From: Candidatus Bathyarchaeota archaeon
GTDB taxonomy: Archaea > Thermoproteota > Bathyarchaeia > Bathyarchaeales > Bathycorpusculaceae
NCBI GenBank assembly: GCA_029881805.1
Contig: JAOULW010000009.1
Span: 1 to 64,000, forward strand
DNA: 64,000 bases
Direction: 5' to 3'
Below, in pieces: positions 61,273-64,000 of this stretch (the first letter of the stretch is position 1; each line of letters begins with the position of its first letter). The translations under genes were made by a program, and so were the position numbers. The notes beneath the pieces were generated by a model, which was not told where the DNA came from, made no database searches, and was given only the letters and a program-made list of their open reading frames with translations.

Positions 61273-61818
61273 TCAAGAACTGACTTCTCTTTCTTCCTTT
61301 GATCGCTTTTGATAGTAGGATTTAAATAGATTGTATCTCTGCAGGCGTGGCCAACCAGTCTTTGCATAGATTAGCTTTTCCGGGTTTTTCTGTAGCCAGC
61401 TCATCATGTGGAAGAAGCTCTTTGCCTTTTTTTCATCTCTCTCTTCTACTGGCTCATAACCCAAGTTTCTGATTTCGTCAAGGTATGCTATCTCCGTAAG
61501 CCTCTGTGGTTCCCCGGTGACCGTGATTCTATCAACCTGATTGTCGCCATACATCTCTTTCAAACCGTTTACAGCTTCGTCGAAGATATACCCTCTGCAG
61601 ACTTGAATCTGTTCATCTTTCTTAAGTTCAAGTTTACCCAGTAGTTGAAACACGACTTTCGAAGCCTGTCTCAGATACTCTTTTGATTGGAATCGCGGGT
61701 ATCTGAAATATTTGACATCCAAGATATCGTATCTGAATTCCTGAGTCTCACAGCGGAAGGCACCTATGACCACTCCAAAAAGTAGGTCACCTACGCCGGC
61801 ATCATCAACAATTATCGT
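61273..61818 (-). CDS. Unknown conserved-looking protein with DDAGVGD motif, apparent ACG start
   Basis: A protein of about 181 residues, not recognised. The N-terminus IIVDDAGVGDLLFGVVIGAF is a buried strand with two acidic residues followed by a glycine turn. Later come FRYDILDVKYF, QVCRGYIFDEAV, ITVTGEPQRLTEIAYLDEIR and SFFHMMSWLQKNP. Conserved-looking Asp/Glu/Arg/His positions suggest an enzyme or nucleotide-binding fold. The first canonical start (GTG 61773) would drop the first 15 residues; the frame opens after TAA with CTG ACG ATA. It lies between two 38-base direct repeats. Confidence 0.65.
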   Translation of the reverse strand, partial: TIIVDDAGVGDLLFGVVIGAFRCETQEFRYDILDVKYFRYPRFQSKEYLRQASKVVFQLLGKLELKKDEQIQVCRGYIFDEAVNGLKEMYGDNQVDRITVTGEPQRLTEIAYLDEIRNLGYEPVEERDEKKAKSFFHMMSWLQKNPEKLIYAKTGWPRLQRYNLFKSYYQKRSKEEREVSS

Positions 61819-61900
61819 CAGTTAAAGTCATCCCCTTTTGTAAGAGATAAAGGAACCACACACGCGCTTATAAAAACGCCTCATATGTGTCTTATATTGT

Positions 61901-62086
61901 TTATTTCTCGAATCTCTTATTCTGCTGGATTTTTGAAGGAGTCAAAAATTCTTTCATTTCATTGTAGAGGTATTCGAAGGAGTCAAATGCATCTCGAATA
62001 TACTTTTGTCTCATATATAAGACCCGAGGCTTCATCTTTTCCAAGATGCCAGTGATAAAGATAAGGTCGTAGACCAGATGGGACAA
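61901..62086 (-). CDS. Possible small hypothetical protein (61 aa)
   Basis: A TTG-started frame of 61 residues (LEKMKPRVLYMRQKYIRDAF and a basic end) directly after an in-frame TGA. It is helical and charged with no recognised domain. It lies between the two 38-base repeats and may be chance or a remnant. Confidence 0.25.
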   Translation of the reverse strand: MSHLVYDLIFITGILEKMKPRVLYMRQKYIRDAFDSFEYLYNEMKEFLTPSKIQQNKRFEK

Positions 62087-62087
62087 A

Positions 62088-62120
62088 TGGAGACATCACC
62101 CGCAAATCCCTATTTTTTCT
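62088..62120. repeat. Sequence similar to the stretch beside the integrase remnant
   Basis: This segment matches 24131-24163 at about 25 of 30 positions, sharing CCCGCAAA and a following T-run. Both contain the 10-mer ATCNCCCGCA, which also occurs at 62617 and 63918. Confidence 0.4.
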
Positions 62121-62527
62121 ATTTCATGGGCCTAAATTGGTGAAAAGTCTTTTAAGACTTTCAAAGTGTAATATTATCAATAACAACTATTGCTTCGTGG
62201 AGATTAGTGTATGCCCTCATTGAAGAAAAAGAATATTCAAAAGAAGAAAAAACATTCGGAAAAAATTGGGAAATAACACAGATTTCATATTTTGTGTCCA
62301 TGCTGGTTTTCGTCGTTCATCTGCTACACCGTCAACGGGGTTAACCTATTCAGAAAACGGAAGATAGCAAACGCAGACTTAGACATGATGCTGATGACCC
62401 GGAAGGACTTAAACCTAAATAAGAGTGGGCGAGCATGCTCTCACTGGGCGAAAGCAAAAACTAGCTAAATCGCCACTATTTCAACAAATACTCGTCGAAA
62501 CAATCTTTATTTCACGAAATAGGCTAC
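62121..62527. other. Intergenic stretch with a short near-palindrome
   Basis: No supported gene lies here. AAAGTCTT-TT-AAGACTTT (62144-62161) is an 8-bp inverted repeat around two bases, a possible regulator site or hairpin. A lysine-rich chance frame (62211-62276) and GAGCATGCTC near 62430 were noted but carry no clear meaning. Confidence 0.4.
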
Positions 62528-62629
62528 TAGTGGGATCATATAGGTCAGTGCCCACGTTTGAACCCTCACAGAACCAGCCAAACCCGTGACCTTAGGACGA
62601 CAGGGGTTCAAACCCCATCCCCCGCACTA
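62528..62629 (+). repeat. Structured element: direct repeat copy 2 nested in paired arms
   Basis: The 38-base repeat copy occupies 62530-62567. TAGTGGGAT (62528-62536) can pair with ATCCC and CACTA at 62617-62629, bulging CCG. Inside, GTTTGAACCC (62556-62565) pairs perfectly with GGGTTCAAAC (62604-62613). The result is a two-tier fold of about 102 bases. The right arm resembles a tRNA T-arm and acceptor end, but no full tRNA forms. Confidence 0.45.
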
Positions 62630-62816
62630 CGGTCAAAGATTTTCTTTTTGGCGGCTTTTTGACGCTATTTTGGTGTTTGTGCCTGCTGGTTATTGCTCAG
62701 ATGCCATCGACTTTGAAGAACACGTTTATGGAACCTTAGCAACCGCTGATTTCAGTAGTCTGCTTATAAGCAAAAGTGCCGCACTATTGTCTTGGGTGAG
62801 AGTTGTGAGCAGAGAG

Positions 62817-63827
62817 ATGTCTCCAACTTCTGAACCAAAAACTATCAAGAAGCTCGCAACGGCAGTTTATCCATCCTTTGCGATGCTCGCAGGGATGCAG
62901 CTCGATGTGTTTACGCCGCTTAAAAATGGACCAATGAGCGCCGAACAGATTGCGGACGCAATCGGTGTCAAACCTTCTAAACTAAAGCCGCTTCTTTATG
63001 CCCTTGTAGCCGCTGAGTTACTGACTGTGGAAGGGAACCGTTTCTCCAACACAGATGAAGCCAACCTTTTTTTGGTCCGAGACAACCCGTCATACGTGGG
63101 GGACCATGTACACCTCAATCCTTTTCTAAACCTCTGGATCTGGAGGGCCACACTCAAGACTGCGGAGTCAATTCGAACGGGAATACCGCAAGAGAAGTTT
63201 GATGAATCTGAAAAGTCGGAAGAAGAATTGGAATCTCTCTTTCGTGGCACACGTCCCATTGCAGTTAGAGCAGGTCGCGAACTTGTGGCAAGGTATAACT
63301 TCTCTTCTTACCGTACGCTCTTGGATGTTGGCGGTGGCTCAGGCGGACTCGCCGTCGCTATAATTGAGGCTTGTCCTTATATTCAAGCCACTGTGGTAGA
63401 CCTCCCATCGGTTACGCCTATCACGCGACGCCTGATAGCAGAAGCCGGTGCCGCAGACCGAATTCAGATAATGCCCGCCGATGTGGTTCGCGGCCCCTTG
63501 ACAGGCGCTTTTGACGTCGCAGTCTTGAGGGCGTTTATCCAAGTGCTCTGGCCCAATGATGCACGTGACGCACTCAAAAACGTCAGCGCAGTCATCAATC
63601 CAGGTGGCGCAATATACATTCTCGGTCACATTCTGGACAACTCACGAATCTCACCCCTCGAAGAGGTGGGGCATAATTTAGCCTCTGTAAACGCCTATGA
63701 AAGAGTCCCTGCAGATTACACGGAGCAAGAGCAGAAGGACTGGCTGACTGAGGCTGGCTTTGAGCAGATTGAACGCACTACGCTACCGAATGGGGACGGC
63801 GTTATGACCGCCAAAAAGCCTATGTAG
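62817..63827 (+). CDS. O-methyltransferase, acetylserotonin/hydroxyneurosporene-type
   Basis: A 336-residue class I methyltransferase with an N-terminal winged-helix dimerisation domain (MLAGMQLDVFTPLKNGPMSA and IADAIGVKPSKLKPLLYALV) and a SAM-binding core: LLDVGGGSGGLAVAIIEACP, TVVDLPSVTP, VLRAFIQVLWPNDARDALKN and IYILGHILDN. It methylates a small-molecule hydroxyl; the substrate is unknown. ATG 62817 fits the usual family length; GTG 62805 is possible and the frame runs further upstream. GC-ending codons are more frequent than in neighbouring genes, which suggests recent transfer. T-arm-like hairpins bracket it. Confidence 0.88.
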   Translation: MSPTSEPKTIKKLATAVYPSFAMLAGMQLDVFTPLKNGPMSAEQIADAIGVKPSKLKPLLYALVAAELLTVEGNRFSNTDEANLFLVRDNPSYVGDHVHLNPFLNLWIWRATLKTAESIRTGIPQEKFDESEKSEEELESLFRGTRPIAVRAGRELVARYNFSSYRTLLDVGGGSGGLAVAIIEACPYIQATVVDLPSVTPITRRLIAEAGAADRIQIMPADVVRGPLTGAFDVAVLRAFIQVLWPNDARDALKNVSAVINPGGAIYILGHILDNSRISPLEEVGHNLASVNAYERVPADYTEQEQKDWLTEAGFEQIERTTLPNGDGVMTAKKPM

Positions 63828-63901
63828 CGCATGGTATTGGAGCAAGTATTAGAAACTCACAAATGCGTAAGATTAATGCTCTCTTCGATAAGGTTCAGAT
63901 T

Positions 63902-63959
63902 CCGAGATTTGAACCTAATCCCCCGCACTGAAAGTCGAGATTAGGGTTTAAATTCTCGG
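63902..63959. repeat. Long imperfect inverted repeat with T-arm-like arms
   Basis: CCGAGATTTGAACCTAATC (63902-63920) pairs with 63939-63959 over 18 of 19 positions, allowing two single-base bulges, with an 18-base loop. Both arms contain T-arm-like sequence. The left arm and loop share ATCCCCCGCACT with the element at 62617-62628, upstream of the methyltransferase. Confidence 0.5.
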
Positions 63960-64000
63960 CTTTAGCTCACAGTTTGAAAAGCGTATCTGACAGCTCTTTC

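Noticed and set aside
62521-62640. Possible tRNA gene ending near 62629
   Set aside because: A T-arm-like hairpin is present, but no matching acceptor, D and anticodon arms can be found for a cloverleaf.
1-64000. CRISPR arrays, rRNA genes and complete insertion sequences
   Set aside because: I saw no regularly spaced repeats, no rRNA-like sequence and no transposase; only an integrase remnant and short dispersed repeats.

Overview
The window is archaeal. It carries an archaeal RNA polymerase/ribosomal protein operon (S13-S4-S11-RpoD-L18e-L13-S9-RpoN-enolase-S2), an exosome/proteasome block (PsmA-SBDS-Rrp4-Rrp41-Rrp42-L37Ae), the KEOPS subunit Pcc1, prefoldin beta, SRP19, archaeal isoprenoid genes, class III signal-peptide pilins and TATA boxes of the archaeal type. 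Gene order, a RpoD with two Fe-S motifs and several small protein families suggest a TACK-group archaeon, most like Bathyarchaeia. That placement is inference from gene content, not from a phylogeny.

Layout. 1-2.7 kb is accessory: two PD-(D/E)XK-like nuclease genes (one cut by the window edge, one frameshifted) and a RelA/SpoT-domain alarmone synthetase. 2.8-15.6 kb is one long plus-strand block: transcription/translation genes, then Memo, mevalonate kinase, isopentenyl phosphate kinase, type 2 IPP isomerase, prenyl synthase, GluRS and SRP19. 15.6-21.5 kb is on the minus strand: S8e, then smc-scpA-scpB and a DUF2096-like gene. 21.6-23.3 kb is a divergent pair, a cysteine-rich HTH regulator and a flavodiiron protein with an in-frame TAA, separated by a 16-bp perfect palindrome. 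23.5-24.5 kb has an acetyltransferase and an integrase remnant. 24.6-31.6 kb is the proteasome/exosome/KEOPS/prefoldin/DHH block. 31.6-34.8 kb holds an ECF transporter module, a hexuloisomerase-like gene and a hidden 33-residue eL41. 35.2-41.9 kb is a type IV pilus-like operon (ATPase, two membrane platform proteins, two pilin-like proteins) facing a multi-zinc-ribbon gene. 42-51 kb is mixed metabolism and repair (endonuclease IV, two MoeA, agmatinase, m5C methyltransferase) with a decayed acetyltransferase gene. 51.2-54 kb has a thiolase-fold protein and a DUF35-HMG-CoA synthase fusion. 54-58.3 kb has a Yip1-like membrane protein, a MacB-type exporter whose permease has an in-frame TAA, and a TRAM-OB-TRAM cluster. 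58.3-60.8 kb has a LigD-type phosphoesterase, a ferritin-like protein, a YkgJ-like protein and AroM. 60.8-64 kb is accessory, with repeated tRNA-T-arm-like hairpin elements bracketing an unknown conserved gene and a GC-richer O-methyltransferase.

How the genes work together. The HMG-CoA synthase fusion, mevalonate kinase, IPK, isomerase and prenyl synthase cover much of the archaeal mevalonate route to lipid precursors. Rrp4/Rrp41/Rrp42, the proteasome subunit and SBDS form an RNA and protein quality-control block. The main unexplained observations are: three genes whose reading frames begin, right after a stop, with ACG where ATG is expected; two genes with TAA in place of an expected sense codon; the DUF35-HMGCS fusion beside a thiolase homologue lacking the usual catalytic Cys and His; and the repeated T-arm-like elements at 61-64 kb and near the integrase remnant.
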